Position numbers and translations under genes: made by a program. From Planctomycetota bacterium (GTDB lineage Bacteria > Planctomycetota > Planctomycetia > Pirellulales > PNKZ01): a stretch of 39,447 nt of DNA. Positions 24,450 through 33,354 of the stretch are shown here, one piece after another (the stretch's first letter is position 1; the number at the start of each line of letters is the position of its first letter). The stretch spans positions 1-39,447 of the forward strand of contig JAFLCO010000008.1 in assembly GCA_017303535.1 (NCBI GenBank). The letters are read 5' to 3'. Under the pieces are notes generated by a model, which did no database searches, was not told where the DNA came from, and worked only from the letters and a program-made list of their open reading frames with translations.

Positions 24450-25316
24450 ATGATCGCCGACGTCTTGCCCGAACTCGCCTGGATGCCGCGGACCCATGCC
24501 GGTCGACCGGCCGCCGTATTGCCCAAGTCGTACTCACGAGGGGGCGTTTCTCCCGGCACGCTTCGTTTTAGCGAGCGAACCATTCGGCAAGTTGCCGCGG
24601 AGCGCGGGCCGCGGATGTCGGCTTTCGGCATGTGCTGCAAAGCGCTGGTCCGCGAAACGTGGCTGCGGCACGTGCGGCGAATCGACTTTCGCACCGCCAC
24701 GAACGACAAAGCCTGCGCGGCGTACGAGGCGATGACCGTCGCCGAATTCGCGGACATCAATCGCAAGCAGGCCTGGGCCAACTGGCGCACAATCCCGCGA
24801 AACCTTTCCGGCCGTATGCCCGCCACACCGGTTCGGGCCGTCGACCTTTGCTGCGGCATCGGTGAATCGACGGCCGTGCTGGCCTGCTACGCTCCGCGCG
24901 GTTCGCAGATTCTCGGTTTGGAGTACAACCGGCGATTCGTCGACGACGCCCGTCGCGCCCGCTACACGACGATCGACGGGGCGCCCGCCGCGGTCACCTT
25001 CCGAGCGCAAAGCGTGCTCGATGAATTTCGCGATGTGCGAGGAGCCCGCGTCGCTTCGTCGTCGATTGATTTGATCAATGCCTGCGGCGCCGTCGGTTGC
25101 CACTTTGCGCCGGCCGATGCGCTGCGGTTGGCTCGTGAGTGTGCGCGCGTGCTGAAACCCGAAGGTTTGGCTCTGCTCGACAGCGGATACGACGGTTTGG
25201 ACGCCGCCGCGCTCGACGAGATCTTCACGACCCACGGCTTTACGATCGTCGGCCGCGCGGTCAGCTGCCCGCTCGATCGCCGAGCCCAACTGTGCCTGAA
25301 GCGCAACTCTCTGTAG
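24450..25316 (+). CDS. Class I SAM-dependent methyltransferase
   Basis: 288 residues from ATG 24450, which lacks a clear ribosome site; ATG 24483 is an alternative. Residues 1-125 are a family-specific N-terminal region rich in Arg and Ala, with MSAFGMCCKALVRETWLRHV. The Rossmann domain starts at 131 with motif I, VDLCCGIGESTAVLA. LGLEYNRRFVDDARRA follows as the acidic motif II position, then SSSIDLINACGAVGCHF (motif IV) and ECARVLKPEGLALLDSGYDG (motif V/VI). The substrate is unknown. Cysteines at the motif I position (VDLCCGIG) are unusual but tolerated in the family. It is separated from the prepilin gene by that gene's terminator and converges on the DksA-like gene. Confidence 0.85.
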   Translation: MIADVLPELAWMPRTHAGRPAAVLPKSYSRGGVSPGTLRFSERTIRQVAAERGPRMSAFGMCCKALVRETWLRHVRRIDFRTATNDKACAAYEAMTVAEFADINRKQAWANWRTIPRNLSGRMPATPVRAVDLCCGIGESTAVLACYAPRGSQILGLEYNRRFVDDARRARYTTIDGAPAAVTFRAQSVLDEFRDVRGARVASSSIDLINACGAVGCHFAPADALRLARECARVLKPEGLALLDSGYDGLDAAALDEIFTTHGFTIVGRAVSCPLDRRAQLCLKRNSL

Positions 25317-25338
25317 GGAATAATCGTAGCGAATAATC

Positions 25339-25388
25339 CCTTCTCCCCTCGTGGGAGAAGGTGCGGCGAAGCCGCGGATGAGGGGGCC
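25339..25388. terminator. Palindrome at a convergent junction
   Basis: CCTTCTCCC (25339-25347) pairs with GGGAGAAGG (25353-25361), and a second small stem, TGCGGC-gaa-GCCGCG, follows. Together they resemble a hairpin repeat found between genes in many bacterial genomes. It sits between the methyltransferase and the DksA-like gene and could terminate both. Confidence 0.6.
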
Positions 25389-25414
25389 GAATAACAAGCC
25401 GCGCTCCTTATCAC

Positions 25415-26152
25415 CTACCGCGGCTTCGAGCGTTTCCCCGCCGGCGTGCCGCCGACCGCTCCGCCCGAGCGCCCGGCTTGCGGTTCGTCGGCCGCATCGG
25501 CATCCCGCGCATCGCGGGCGTCGAAGTTACCGCTCCCCATCGCTTCGTCGAGGTCGGTGACGTCCGGATCGCCGCGCCCCTCGTTGCTGCCGGCCAATCC
25601 GCCGAGCGCCGTTCCGCCGCTGGCCGTCCCTGCGGCATGTTGGTCGCCGCGTACGCCGCGCGGCGCGGGATCCGGCTCCCATTCATTGGAGTTGGCGTAG
25701 CGCCGAGTTTCGTTCATATCGCCTTCCGGAGCCAGCGTATCTTGCGGCCCGCGCGGGCGGCCGGCGTTGAAGTCGGCGGCGACTTCCGACGCTTGTGCCG
25801 CCGCGCAAGTCACGCAATAGCGCGCGTAAGGGATCGCTTCTAAACGCTCGTCGGGGATCTGCTTCCCGCAATACTCGCACGCGCCGTAGAGATCGTTGTT
25901 GATCCGCTCCAAGGCCGCACGCACTTCGTTAATCAGGTGCTCGCCGTTTTCCAAGAGCAGCGCGTTCATGCCGTGCAGATACTCTTCGGTTCCCATATCG
26001 GCCAAGTGCATGGGGGCGTTGGTCAGTTCGCCGCCGGCTTGTCCGCCGCTGGGGGAGCGTGCTTGCTCGGCCACCGATTCCACCTCCGGTCGCATTCGCA
26101 AGGCCATGGCTTCCAAACGACCCCGATACCGCTGTTGATCTTGGCGTTGCAT
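25415..26152 (-). CDS. TraR/DksA family zinc-finger protein with long disordered tail
   Basis: 245 residues. ATG at 26152 has AGAGG upstream on the minus strand; a frame 17 codons longer adds only Arg-rich residues. An N-terminal helical region (MQRQDQQRYRGRLEAMALRM) leads to the family segment HLADMGTEEYLHGMNALLL. The C4 zinc finger is CEYCGKQIPDERLEAIPYAR followed by YCVTCA, with all four cysteines present. Typical DksA is about 150 residues. Here about 110 residues follow the finger, acidic and Gly-rich (GDPDVTDLDEAMGSGNFDAR), ending in a basic GKRSKPR. DksA binds the RNA polymerase secondary channel and tunes transcription with ppGpp. Whether this member does so is inferred, because the classic DxxDxA tip is not evident. 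Confidence 0.9.
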   Translation of the reverse strand: MQRQDQQRYRGRLEAMALRMRPEVESVAEQARSPSGGQAGGELTNAPMHLADMGTEEYLHGMNALLLENGEHLINEVRAALERINNDLYGACEYCGKQIPDERLEAIPYARYCVTCAAAQASEVAADFNAGRPRGPQDTLAPEGDMNETRRYANSNEWEPDPAPRGVRGDQHAAGTASGGTALGGLAGSNEGRGDPDVTDLDEAMGSGNFDARDARDADAADEPQAGRSGGAVGGTPAGKRSKPR

Positions 26153-26280
26153 GTGAACCTCTGCAGCCGACGTCGTGTTTTCGTCGCGGCGACGCGATCG
26201 CATGTCGCAGCCGCCGACGGTCGACGAAGAGGTGCAAACGCCGCGCCGCCGAAGCTCCCGACGGCAATAGCCCCGCCGCT

Positions 26281-27921
26281 CTACTTAGCGGCGGCTTGCC
26301 GCAGATCGAGCTGATGCGCGCGATACAAACAAGCAACGTCCGGCGGCAAGTCGAGATACGTCGCTCGATACGTCTTCACGGCTTTATCGCCTGCGGCGTC
26401 CCGCTCTTTCGCGTCTTTCGTCGCCGCAGCTTGAGCTTCGTACGTGCGGCCTAAGTTGTAGCGGGCGCCGGCCGTCCACCCGCCGTTGGCCTTGTCTTTA
26501 AGCACCATTTCGAAGTACGTCGCGGCCGCTTCGTAGTTGGCCATGTCGTACGCGACGAGGCCCAGCCAGTAGGTCGCGTGTTGCTTCATACGGTGCAACT
26601 GCTCCCAGTCGAGCGTTGGCAAACCGAGGCTTTCCAAATCACTCTCGGCCAGTCGCGCGACTTGGTACCAGCTGTAGATCATGAGCTTTCGCAAGCTCGG
26701 GTCGGTCTCTTCCATGTTCTCGTAATACTTACCGGAGACATGACGAACCCGGGCTCGCCAGAGCGGCGGCGTACCCATGATCCGCCCGGTTTCTAAGTTG
26801 CGCGGGCGGCGGCTGAAGGCGAGCAACCGCTTGCTCAGCGCTTCATAGGTCGACTTCTCACGCGTGGCCTCGAACCGCAGATCACGCAGCGGCCACGGCT
26901 TGACGGCGTCGACCTGCTTTCCCTTTGCAAACTTCGCCGCCAAAGACTTGTCGTCGATCGAAAGCACCATCTTGTCCGTGGTCACGAGCATCGCCTCAAG
27001 TTCGGCGAACGCCGACGACTTGTAGCACGCCGACGCGTCGAACAGTGCCGTCACCTTTTGGAGGTCGACCGCCTTCACGGGGTAGGGGTGTTCGGCGTCG
27101 ATGTCCAGCGCCCGGAGCAGCTTGTCGTCGGCCGCTACCGCTTCCAACGTGGCGACGCCCTCTTTGCCGGCCGGGATCGGTACGCCCCAGGTCGGATCGA
27201 AGAGATACGACTTCGGAGCCGTGGCACCGTCGCCGGCGACGACCAGCGCGGCCGTCCAGATCTTCGGGCCGGCGGCCGATTTCAGATCGGCGTCGCTCAC
27301 CGCGCCGGGCACCAGCAGCGCAACATCGAGACCTTGCTGACGGGCCAAAAGTTGAAATACCCAGGCCCGATCCAAGGCCGTGCCGCGACCGTAGATCAAC
27401 ACATGCCACGGCAGCAGCGGCAGCCGCTCGTCGGCCGAGGCGTCGTCGGGCACCAGTTGAATATTGCGAACCGTCCAATCGAACAAGCGTCGCGCACGTT
27501 CCAGCGGATCGGTCGCGTCCCCCACGGCAAAGCGAGCCGCGTCGCGCAGCCAGACGGCTTCGCGAAGAATCTTGCCGTCGTCCGGCGTGAGTTCAACTTT
27601 CTGCTTACCGTCGGCCGCCAACAGCGCAAGGCCTTCGTTCAATCGCCGCACGGTTTGCTTGACCGCTTCTTCCGTGGAAGTTTCGCGGAAGTCGCTGCCG
27701 CCTTCGACGAAGTGGTCGAGGTTATTTAACATGTCGGCGCCGCTGGAGAGCAGCTGGCGACCGAGTTCCTCACGCTGCGATTTTTGGGCGACTTCGTTCT
27801 GCACGTTCAGCGAAGTCGAGCCGCCCCGATCGTTGCAGCCGACCATGAAGCAACACACCGCAGCGAGCCACGCGCGTACGCAACCGAGCGGCATCGACAA
27901 CAGACCGTTTCGTTCAAACAC
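26281..27921 (-). CDS. Lipoprotein with degenerate transglutaminase-like domain and C-terminal TPR-like helices
   Basis: 546 residues from GTG 27921, eight bases inside the end of kdsA, with GGAG seven bases upstream. An ATG at 27894 is a second choice. The N-terminus has a lipoprotein signal ending FMVGC (C29). Residues about 140-245 resemble a transglutaminase core ([15 protein letters not shown]), but where the catalytic Cys is expected the text is [20 protein letters not shown] (about 177-196), and the His region reads WTAALVVAG. Only the Asp of LFDPTWG remains. A non-catalytic binding role is therefore likely. The last 150 residues are TPR-like helices ([35 protein letters not shown]). 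Overlap with kdsA implies coupled translation and an envelope function. Confidence 0.87.
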   Translation of the reverse strand: MFERNGLLSMPLGCVRAWLAAVCCFMVGCNDRGGSTSLNVQNEVAQKSQREELGRQLLSSGADMLNNLDHFVEGGSDFRETSTEEAVKQTVRRLNEGLALLAADGKQKVELTPDDGKILREAVWLRDAARFAVGDATDPLERARRLFDWTVRNIQLVPDDASADERLPLLPWHVLIYGRGTALDRAWVFQLLARQQGLDVALLVPGAVSDADLKSAAGPKIWTAALVVAGDGATAPKSYLFDPTWGVPIPAGKEGVATLEAVAADDKLLRALDIDAEHPYPVKAVDLQKVTALFDASACYKSSAFAELEAMLVTTDKMVLSIDDKSLAAKFAKGKQVDAVKPWPLRDLRFEATREKSTYEALSKRLLAFSRRPRNLETGRIMGTPPLWRARVRHVSGKYYENMEETDPSLRKLMIYSWYQVARLAESDLESLGLPTLDWEQLHRMKQHATYWLGLVAYDMANYEAAATYFEMVLKDKANGGWTAGARYNLGRTYEAQAAATKDAKERDAAGDKAVKTYRATYLDLPPDVACLYRAHQLDLRQAAAK

Positions 27922-28747
27922 CGAACTGCTCCACGCAACGTCGTAGGATTAACAGCCGCTCGAGCATCGCTTCGAATTGCGCGAGCGGGACCATATTCGG
28001 CCCGTCGCTCGGCGAGCGGTCGGGCTCCGGGTGAGTTTCAAAAAACAAACCGTCGCAACCGACGGCGATTGCGGCCCGCGCGAGCGGTTCGACCATGGCC
28101 CGGTTGCCGCCCGTCGTACTTCCCAAGCCGCTCGGTTGCTGCACGCTATGCGTGGCGTCGAACACCACGGGCACGCCGAGCGAGCGCATGATGCCGAGCG
28201 ACGAGAAGTCGTTCACGAGCCGGCCGTAGCCGAAGAAGGTTCCCCGTTCGCACAAGAGAATATTACGGCAGCCGGACGACTCGAGCTTGGCGACCACGTG
28301 CCGCATGTCGGTCGGTGCCATGAACTGCCCTTTCTTGACATGCACGGCCCGACCGGTGGCCGCGGCCGCCGCAAGCAGGTCGGTTTGGCGCGCCAGAAAC
28401 GCCGGAATCTGCAGCACGTCGCAAACCTCGGCGGCCGGCGCGGCTTGAGCGGCCTCGTGAATGTCGGTCGTCACCGGGAGGCCGGTCGCTTGCCGCACGC
28501 GATCGAGCATCGCCAGGCCGGCATCGAGCCCGAGACCGCGAAACGAATCGCCGCTCGTGCGATTGGCTTTGTCGAACGAGGCTTTGAACACCAGCGATAC
28601 GCCGTGGCGACGAGCGACGTTGGCCAAGTGACCGGCGATCTCGAGCGCGAGTTCCTCGGTTTCCAACACGCACGGCCCTGCCACAAGCAGCAGCGGACGA
28701 CCGGGCCCGACTTCGTACGGACCGACTTGAGCGGGAAGGTTTGGCAA
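27914..28747 (-). CDS. kdsA: 3-deoxy-8-phosphooctulonate (Kdo-8-phosphate) synthase, metal-dependent type
   Basis: 277 residues. It condenses phosphoenolpyruvate with arabinose-5-phosphate to give Kdo-8-phosphate, a cytoplasmic step of lipopolysaccharide core synthesis. The start is TTG 28747: GAGG lies eight bases upstream and an in-frame TGA sits just before it. Family motifs are [59 protein letters not shown] and [10 protein letters not shown]26 in AGPC, where E. coli has Asn, marks the metal-dependent class. The other metal ligands are also in place: His in DATHSV, Glu in FFETHP and Asp in PSDGPN. The stop overlaps the start of the lipoprotein gene. I see no other Kdo or lipid A gene in the window. 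Confidence 0.96.
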   Translation of the reverse strand: MPNLPAQVGPYEVGPGRPLLLVAGPCVLETEELALEIAGHLANVARRHGVSLVFKASFDKANRTSGDSFRGLGLDAGLAMLDRVRQATGLPVTTDIHEAAQAAPAAEVCDVLQIPAFLARQTDLLAAAAATGRAVHVKKGQFMAPTDMRHVVAKLESSGCRNILLCERGTFFGYGRLVNDFSSLGIMRSLGVPVVFDATHSVQQPSGLGSTTGGNRAMVEPLARAAIAVGCDGLFFETHPEPDRSPSDGPNMVPLAQFEAMLERLLILRRCVEQFGV

Positions 28748-29244
28748 CGAACGACCTCAGAACAAAGGATCGGATGGCCGCCGTCGAAGTGCAAAGCCGG
28801 TCGGCTGCGACCGAATATATCGCTCTCGGGCGACGCTGATAACCACCGCTAACGTCGTTCTAACAACTTGCTACACAAAGGGATGCAATAGCCGCGTCTT
28901 GAAATGAGATGAAGACGCCTGTGCCGACTTGGAGCCAAGTCTCAATTCGAGAGAAACGTACGATCCTGACGTCGGGCCGGGGCAAAATCGAGCAACCTGC
29001 CGGCCTTTGTTTCCCGCGACCTTTCGTTGACCAATATGAGATTCGCGACGCAATGCGAAATGGCGACACGAGTTGCAACACGACTTTTGTCATAATGCGT
29101 CGCTCGGTACAGGCCCTGCATTACATAACCAGCGTGGTACGCGAGACGACCGTTCTCACAAACCATGACTGGCCCGTGGGGCCTCCGACGAATTTTCGGT
29201 CGAGCGACTAACTTGCCCCTAGTTGTTCGGCTTTGCCACTGCGG
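28748..29244. other. Non-coding stretch between two minus-strand genes
   Basis: About 500 bases of lower GC than the surroundings, with no convincing gene. A 100-codon open frame at 28909-29211 (+) has no ribosome site and no family resemblance, and ends inside a palindrome. The kdsA promoter should lie at its left end. GGGGCCTCCGACG at 29178-29190 is a perfect 13-base reverse complement of 29253-29265. CATAAT at 29091 is a possible plus-strand -10 box. Confidence 0.5.
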
Positions 29245-29269
29245 AAAAGGGCCGTCGGAGGCCCCTTTT
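29245..29269 (-). terminator. Rho-independent terminator of the methyltransferase gene
   Basis: On the minus strand AAAAGGGGCC-tccgac-GGCCCTTTT forms a stem with one bulge, ending in a T-run, 12 bases after the methyltransferase stop. It is symmetrical, so it may also work on the plus strand, where TTTTATTTT follows. Confidence 0.8.
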
Positions 29270-29280
29270 ATTTTCTTCGT

Positions 29281-30039
29281 TCAAGTCTTAACGGCGACGA
29301 CGCGCAGCCGGCGATAGTCGGCCAGCCACTGCCCGTCGCGATAGAGCTGCGGGCGAAGTTCGTCTTCCAGCCGCGCGAAGAACTCTTCCTGCCGTTCGCT
29401 CGGCATCTGCGTCACTTCCGGCGCAAACATGCGCACCCAATGTCGCACGCCGTCTTCGTGTTTGAGCGGCGTCGGCCGATCGAAGAGCCAGGCCGTGCGA
29501 GTTTCCAAGCCGCCGGCTTCCAGCAGGCTCGTGTATTCCGCGACACTTGGGAAGTACCAGTCGGGCACCGTGGCCGTCGGGCAAAACTCGGGCTGCAGCT
29601 TTCGCAGCGCCGCCACGATCTGGCCGACGTTTCCGCGCCCGCCGAACTCCACGACCATCCGCCCGCCCGGCTTGAGCGCCTCGCGCATGGTTTGCACGGC
29701 GGCTTCCGGCGGACGTACCCAATGCAGCACGGCGTTGGAGAACAGGGCATCAAACGGCTCGGCCGTCCGATACTCGCGAACGTCGGCCACCTCGAACGTA
29801 ACGCCTGCATGCGTCGCGCGAGCCTTGTCGATCATCTCCGGCGAACTGTCGATGCCGACGACTTCGGCGCCCGCCGCGGCGATCTCGGCCGACAGATGAC
29901 CGGTGCCGCAACCGATGTCGAGCACGCGCTGGCCTGGTTGGGGCGCGAGCAATTCGACCAGCGACGCGCCGCTCTGCCAGACGAAGGCGTGGCGATCGTC
30001 GTACAGTTTCGCGTCCCAAGCGGCCGTGCGGTCCGACAT
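29281..30039 (-). CDS. Class I SAM-dependent methyltransferase, trans-aconitate methyltransferase-like
   Basis: 252 residues. ATG at 30039 is preceded by GAGGAAG on the minus strand. The N-terminus, WDAKLYDDRHAFVWQSGASL, and motif I, VLDIGCGTGHLSAEIA (about 38-53), are typical of this branch. Motif II is VVGIDSSPEMIDKARA, motif IV is FDALFSNAVLHWVRPPEAAV and motif V/VI is LKPGGRMVVEFGGRGNVG. The pattern GHLSAEIA with NAVLHWV is what is usually annotated as trans-aconitate methyltransferase or a generic methyltransferase. The substrate cannot be fixed from sequence. It is soluble and cytoplasmic. It stands alone on its strand, divergent from a DoxX gene. Confidence 0.92.
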   Translation of the reverse strand: MSDRTAAWDAKLYDDRHAFVWQSGASLVELLAPQPGQRVLDIGCGTGHLSAEIAAAGAEVVGIDSSPEMIDKARATHAGVTFEVADVREYRTAEPFDALFSNAVLHWVRPPEAAVQTMREALKPGGRMVVEFGGRGNVGQIVAALRKLQPEFCPTATVPDWYFPSVAEYTSLLEAGGLETRTAWLFDRPTPLKHEDGVRHWVRMFAPEVTQMPSERQEEFFARLEDELRPQLYRDGQWLADYRRLRVVAVKT

Positions 30040-30185
30040 TGTTCTTCCTCAAAATACCGAGAGTCTGCTACGTTTATCCCTCGGGCCCTCACGTTCGACA
30101 AGCGGCGACGGACTTCGGTTCGCCGTTTGCTGCCGTCAGGCGGCGGCCGTCGAAAGCCCGACCTTCAGCACCAGGAGTTTGCGCG

Positions 30186-30608
30186 ATGCGGTTCATTCAA
30201 GCGTTGTTGTCGTTCGTCGGTCGAGCGCTTCTGGTCGCAATCTTCTTGGCTTCGGCCCTTAACCACGTGCAAAAGTTCAACGGCATCACCGAGGCCGTCG
30301 CGGCTCAAGGGGTACCCGAACCGAAGATCGCCCACATCGTCGCGGTCGCCTTCATGTTCATCGGCGGCGTGAGCGTACTCTTGGGCTTTTGGGCGCGACT
30401 CGGCGCGCTGCTGCTGGCCCTCTTTCTCGGCGCGGCGACGTTCTACTTCCACGCCTTCTGGAAACTGCCGACGGACTCCCCCGAGTTTGAACAGCAGATG
30501 ATCCACGCGATGAAGAACGTCGCTATCCTCGGCGCGATGGTGATGATCATCGCCAACGGCCCCGGCGCCGGCGCGGTCGACAAACGCAAAGTGACGCTGG
30601 AAGTTTAG
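30186..30608 (+). CDS. DoxX family membrane protein
   Basis: 140 residues from ATG 30186, with AGGAG at 30173-30177. The same frame is open back to 30039, but those codons lie in the shared promoter region. It has four membrane helices: residues about 8-25, 50-70, 75-95 and 115-135. Family landmarks are the opening GRALLVAIFLASALNHVQKF, then VPEPKIAHIVAVAFMFIGGV and LLALFLGAATFYFHAFWKLP. DoxX proteins are inner-membrane proteins named after a thiosulfate:quinone oxidoreductase subunit. Most bacterial members have no proven reaction and are often tied to redox or thiol stress. Divergent from the methyltransferase and convergent on the TPR membrane protein. Confidence 0.9.
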   Translation: MRFIQALLSFVGRALLVAIFLASALNHVQKFNGITEAVAAQGVPEPKIAHIVAVAFMFIGGVSVLLGFWARLGALLLALFLGAATFYFHAFWKLPTDSPEFEQQMIHAMKNVAILGAMVMIIANGPGAGAVDKRKVTLEV

Positions 30609-30615
30609 GTTTCCG

Positions 30616-30646
30616 AGCGAGCGGCGGGCTTTACGCCTGCCGTCTG
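30616..30646 (+). repeat. Dispersed repeat, family IV, single arm at a convergent junction
   Basis: AGCGAGCGGCGGGCTTTACG... matches the left arm at 7543-7573 with about four or five differences and can fold on itself. It lies eight bases after the DoxX stop, before the convergent gene ending at 30682. Confidence 0.6.
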
Positions 30647-30681
30647 CGATCGTCGCTTTACCGCAACGCGACCCCGGACTT

Positions 30682-33144
30682 TTACGGCTCGCGATACACA
30701 CGGCCTTGGCGATAGAGGGCCGCGCGGGCGGCGAGCGGTTGTTGCTCTTCGGCGGTTGCTCCCGCCGCGGCGGCTGCGGCGGCGGCCTGCTCGGCGGTGG
30801 CCGCGGCTTCCTCAAATCGTCCGGCCAGCGCGAGCGCCGCGCCTAAGGCATCGAGTGCGGCGGGATGCGAGTTGTTCGTTTGCTCGCAAGCTTGCTGAGC
30901 CAACTGCAGCGCTTCGGCGGCCGTTTGCGGACCGGCGAGCGAACTCGTCGCCAAGAGCCACGCTAAGTCGCGGCGGGCGGCGAAGTTGTCCGGTTCCAAT
31001 TCCAGCACGCGGCGATAGGCCTGCGCCGCTTCGTCATGCCGCTTGGCCAGCGACGTGGCCAGCGCCAAGTTGGCGTGCATCCGCGCGTCGTCGGGAGCCA
31101 ATTCCGCGGCCTTACGGAAGTGGGGCAGGGCGGCGTCGACTTCGCCGAGCGTCATCCGCGCGACGCCCAAGTTAGAATGCACGGAGATTCGGCCCGGTTC
31201 CAGTTGGCCGGCTCGCTCGAGAAGTTCGACGGCGCGGCGAGCGTCGCCGCCGCGCAAGGCCGTGAGACCGGCGTCGGCCAAGCGTTCGGCGTCGTTCGGC
31301 TTGTCGCGCAGGACTTGTTCCCACACTTTCAGCGAGCGGCCGATCTCGTCGACTTCGTACCAGGCGTGGGCCGCTTCAAGCCGCACGTCTGCGGACAGGG
31401 CCGTGGCTTGATCGATCTGCAAATCGAGCCGGCCCTGCTGCGCCGTGTCGCCGCGTCGGCGAGCAGCGCTCCACAAGTAGATGCGGCTGCGGCAGAGCAA
31501 CGCCGCGACTTGACTGTCGGCGTCGAACGCGTGGTCGAGCAGCAGCCCTTCGAACTCGCGCAACTTCGCTTCCGCGCCCGCCTCGCCGAGGTGGTGCAGG
31601 GCCTGCGCTTCGCCAAGCAGCGAACGATACCATTCGTTGGCGATACGCGGCGCGAGCGCATGGCCGCGGCGATAGCATTCCAGAGCGCCGTGCCAATCTT
31701 CGCGTTCGGCGAGCACGTCTCCTTTGCGAACCCAGGCTTCGTAAAACTGCGGCTCAATTTCCAACGCGCGATCCATCAGCTGCAGCGACTCGACGGTTCG
31801 CCCTTGCCCGTCGCGGATGCCGCCGAGATTGCTCAGGGCCAGGAAGGCGTCGGGATGCTGAGCCAGGGTGTCGAGCCAGATCAGTTCTTCCTTCTGATAA
31901 AGGGGCGCGCGGGCCCACGCAAAATAGCTTGAAGCGGCGACCGCCGCGCCGGCGACGACCGCCACGACGGCGCGAAGGTTCGGCAAGCGAGCGACCAGCC
32001 GCTCGCCGCACCACGCCACAAACACCAACAGCGCGGGGAGCGATTGGTACACGTAGTGATCGCCGACGTACGAATAGCGCCAGTAGAAGACGTCGGCCAA
32101 GCCGAGCGACGGAAACATTGTGACGAGGTACGTCGTCCAAGCGGCGAAAGGAATCCAGCCGAGCCGGTTGCGATAGCGCCACGTTCCCCACAAGAGCCCC
32201 AGCGCCGCAAGGTTCGGCAGCCAACTGACGAGGCTCGTCGCATCGACCTGCCAGCGCGGGTAGACGAAGTTCAGCGAGTCGACGCGGAAGGTTTGCAGGA
32301 CGTAGAACCAGGCGGCCCAGCCGAGCGAGGCCAAGCGCTGGGCCAAGTCTTGGTTGCGAACGTCGAGACCGCCGATGAGTTTCTGTTGGTAGATGATGCC
32401 GACGACGCCCAGCACCAGCGACGACGCGAAGTACGGCCAAGTTCGCCGCGCGATCGTGCGCAAGTTGCGTTCGCCGTGAAACCATTCGAAAAGTACCAAC
32501 AGCGGCGGCAGCGTGATTAGCACCGGTTTGCCGGCCAGCCCGAGAAAAAACCAGAGCGGGCCGCGCCAGCGTGCGGCCTTCGACCGGCCGTCGCGAGCGC
32601 CGAGATAGTCGTAGGCGGCGGCGAATCCGAAGAGCGTGCCGAGCAACGTCTTGGCCTGCGAGATCCAGGCGACCGTCTCTAGCTGCAGCGGATGCACGGC
32701 GAAGAGCAGCACGACGAAGTACGGATACGGCGCCCGGAGGCGGCGCAGCAGGGCGTAGAGCATGCCGACGGTCGCGAGATGCAGCACCACGTTGGCGACG
32801 TGATACAGGGGCGTTTGCTCGCCGACGAGGCTATGAATGAGCCAGAAGTGCGTGTAGGTCAGCGGGTAATAGTCGGGCGGGTCGTTCGTGAACCAGGCAC
32901 GATAGATGCCGTCGGGTTGGCGAAGCAATTCGTTCGCGGAAATGTAGATGCCGTGATCGTCCCAGATCAGCGCGCCGTCGATCGCCGGGGCGTAGATGAC
33001 GCAGACGGCCGCGACCAACAGAGCCCACCGGCCGTAGCGAAACCAAGGGCTGGTCGTGAAGCCGGCGGCGTCGACGGTCGCCGGTCGCGGCGCGGCGGCG
33101 GACTTCGAACGGGCAGGGCGGTTAGCGAACGCGGCGGCTTTCAT
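30682..33144 (-). CDS. Large inner-membrane protein: GT-C-like N-terminal half, TPR C-terminal half
   Basis: 820 residues from ATG 33144. After a disordered basic N-terminus there are 10 or more hydrophobic segments up to about residue 410. The segment GALIWDDHGIYISANELLRQ carries the Asp-Asp pair expected in the first loop of GT-C glycosyltransferases, and FAVHPLQLETVAWISQAKTL is typical of the TMTC-like family. Residues about 430-800 are TPR repeats: DAFLALSNLGGIRDGQGRTV, YEAWVRKGDVLAEREDWHGA, HSNLGVARMTLGEVDAALPH and MHANLALATSLAKRHDEAAQ. An Ala-rich helix follows near the end. Family members are candidate lipid-linked-sugar glycosyltransferases whose TPR part contacts protein substrates. 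The actual substrate is unknown. It is divergent from the flavin reductase gene. Confidence 0.9.
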   Translation of the reverse strand: MKAAAFANRPARSKSAAAPRPATVDAAGFTTSPWFRYGRWALLVAAVCVIYAPAIDGALIWDDHGIYISANELLRQPDGIYRAWFTNDPPDYYPLTYTHFWLIHSLVGEQTPLYHVANVVLHLATVGMLYALLRRLRAPYPYFVVLLFAVHPLQLETVAWISQAKTLLGTLFGFAAAYDYLGARDGRSKAARWRGPLWFFLGLAGKPVLITLPPLLVLFEWFHGERNLRTIARRTWPYFASSLVLGVVGIIYQQKLIGGLDVRNQDLAQRLASLGWAAWFYVLQTFRVDSLNFVYPRWQVDATSLVSWLPNLAALGLLWGTWRYRNRLGWIPFAAWTTYLVTMFPSLGLADVFYWRYSYVGDHYVYQSLPALLVFVAWCGERLVARLPNLRAVVAVVAGAAVAASSYFAWARAPLYQKEELIWLDTLAQHPDAFLALSNLGGIRDGQGRTVESLQLMDRALEIEPQFYEAWVRKGDVLAEREDWHGALECYRRGHALAPRIANEWYRSLLGEAQALHHLGEAGAEAKLREFEGLLLDHAFDADSQVAALLCRSRIYLWSAARRRGDTAQQGRLDLQIDQATALSADVRLEAAHAWYEVDEIGRSLKVWEQVLRDKPNDAERLADAGLTALRGGDARRAVELLERAGQLEPGRISVHSNLGVARMTLGEVDAALPHFRKAAELAPDDARMHANLALATSLAKRHDEAAQAYRRVLELEPDNFAARRDLAWLLATSSLAGPQTAAEALQLAQQACEQTNNSHPAALDALGAALALAGRFEEAAATAEQAAAAAAAAGATAEEQQPLAARAALYRQGRVYREP

Positions 33145-33262
33145 CCTTGCGAATCTAGCAGCCGCCCGGGCCGCCGCATGTTAGGGGGCGATGAGAATTT
33201 GTTGACAAAACTATGCGTGGGGCGGATCGACGATCAACGAGCGCCCGCAGTACGATGTTGCG

Positions 33263-33336
33263 CTGTAGGGAACGCCCTCCGTGGCGTTCCGTGATTTGCC
33301 TTGTGCTCGGAACGCCACGGAGGGCGTTCCCTACAG
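33263..33336. repeat. Perfect 28-base inverted repeat, family III, before the flavin reductase
   Basis: The arm 33263-33290 (CTGTAGGGAACGCCCTCCGT...) is an exact reverse complement of 33309-33336, with an 18-base loop. It ends 18 bases before ATG 33355. A single arm with three differences is at 9428-9455. Confidence 0.85.
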
Positions 33337-33354
33337 TTTCCCGGAGTAGTCGAA

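Noticed and set aside
28909-29211. 100-codon open frame on the plus strand between kdsA and the methyltransferase
   Set aside because: No ribosome site, no family resemblance, and it ends within a palindrome. An RNA or plain spacer is as likely.
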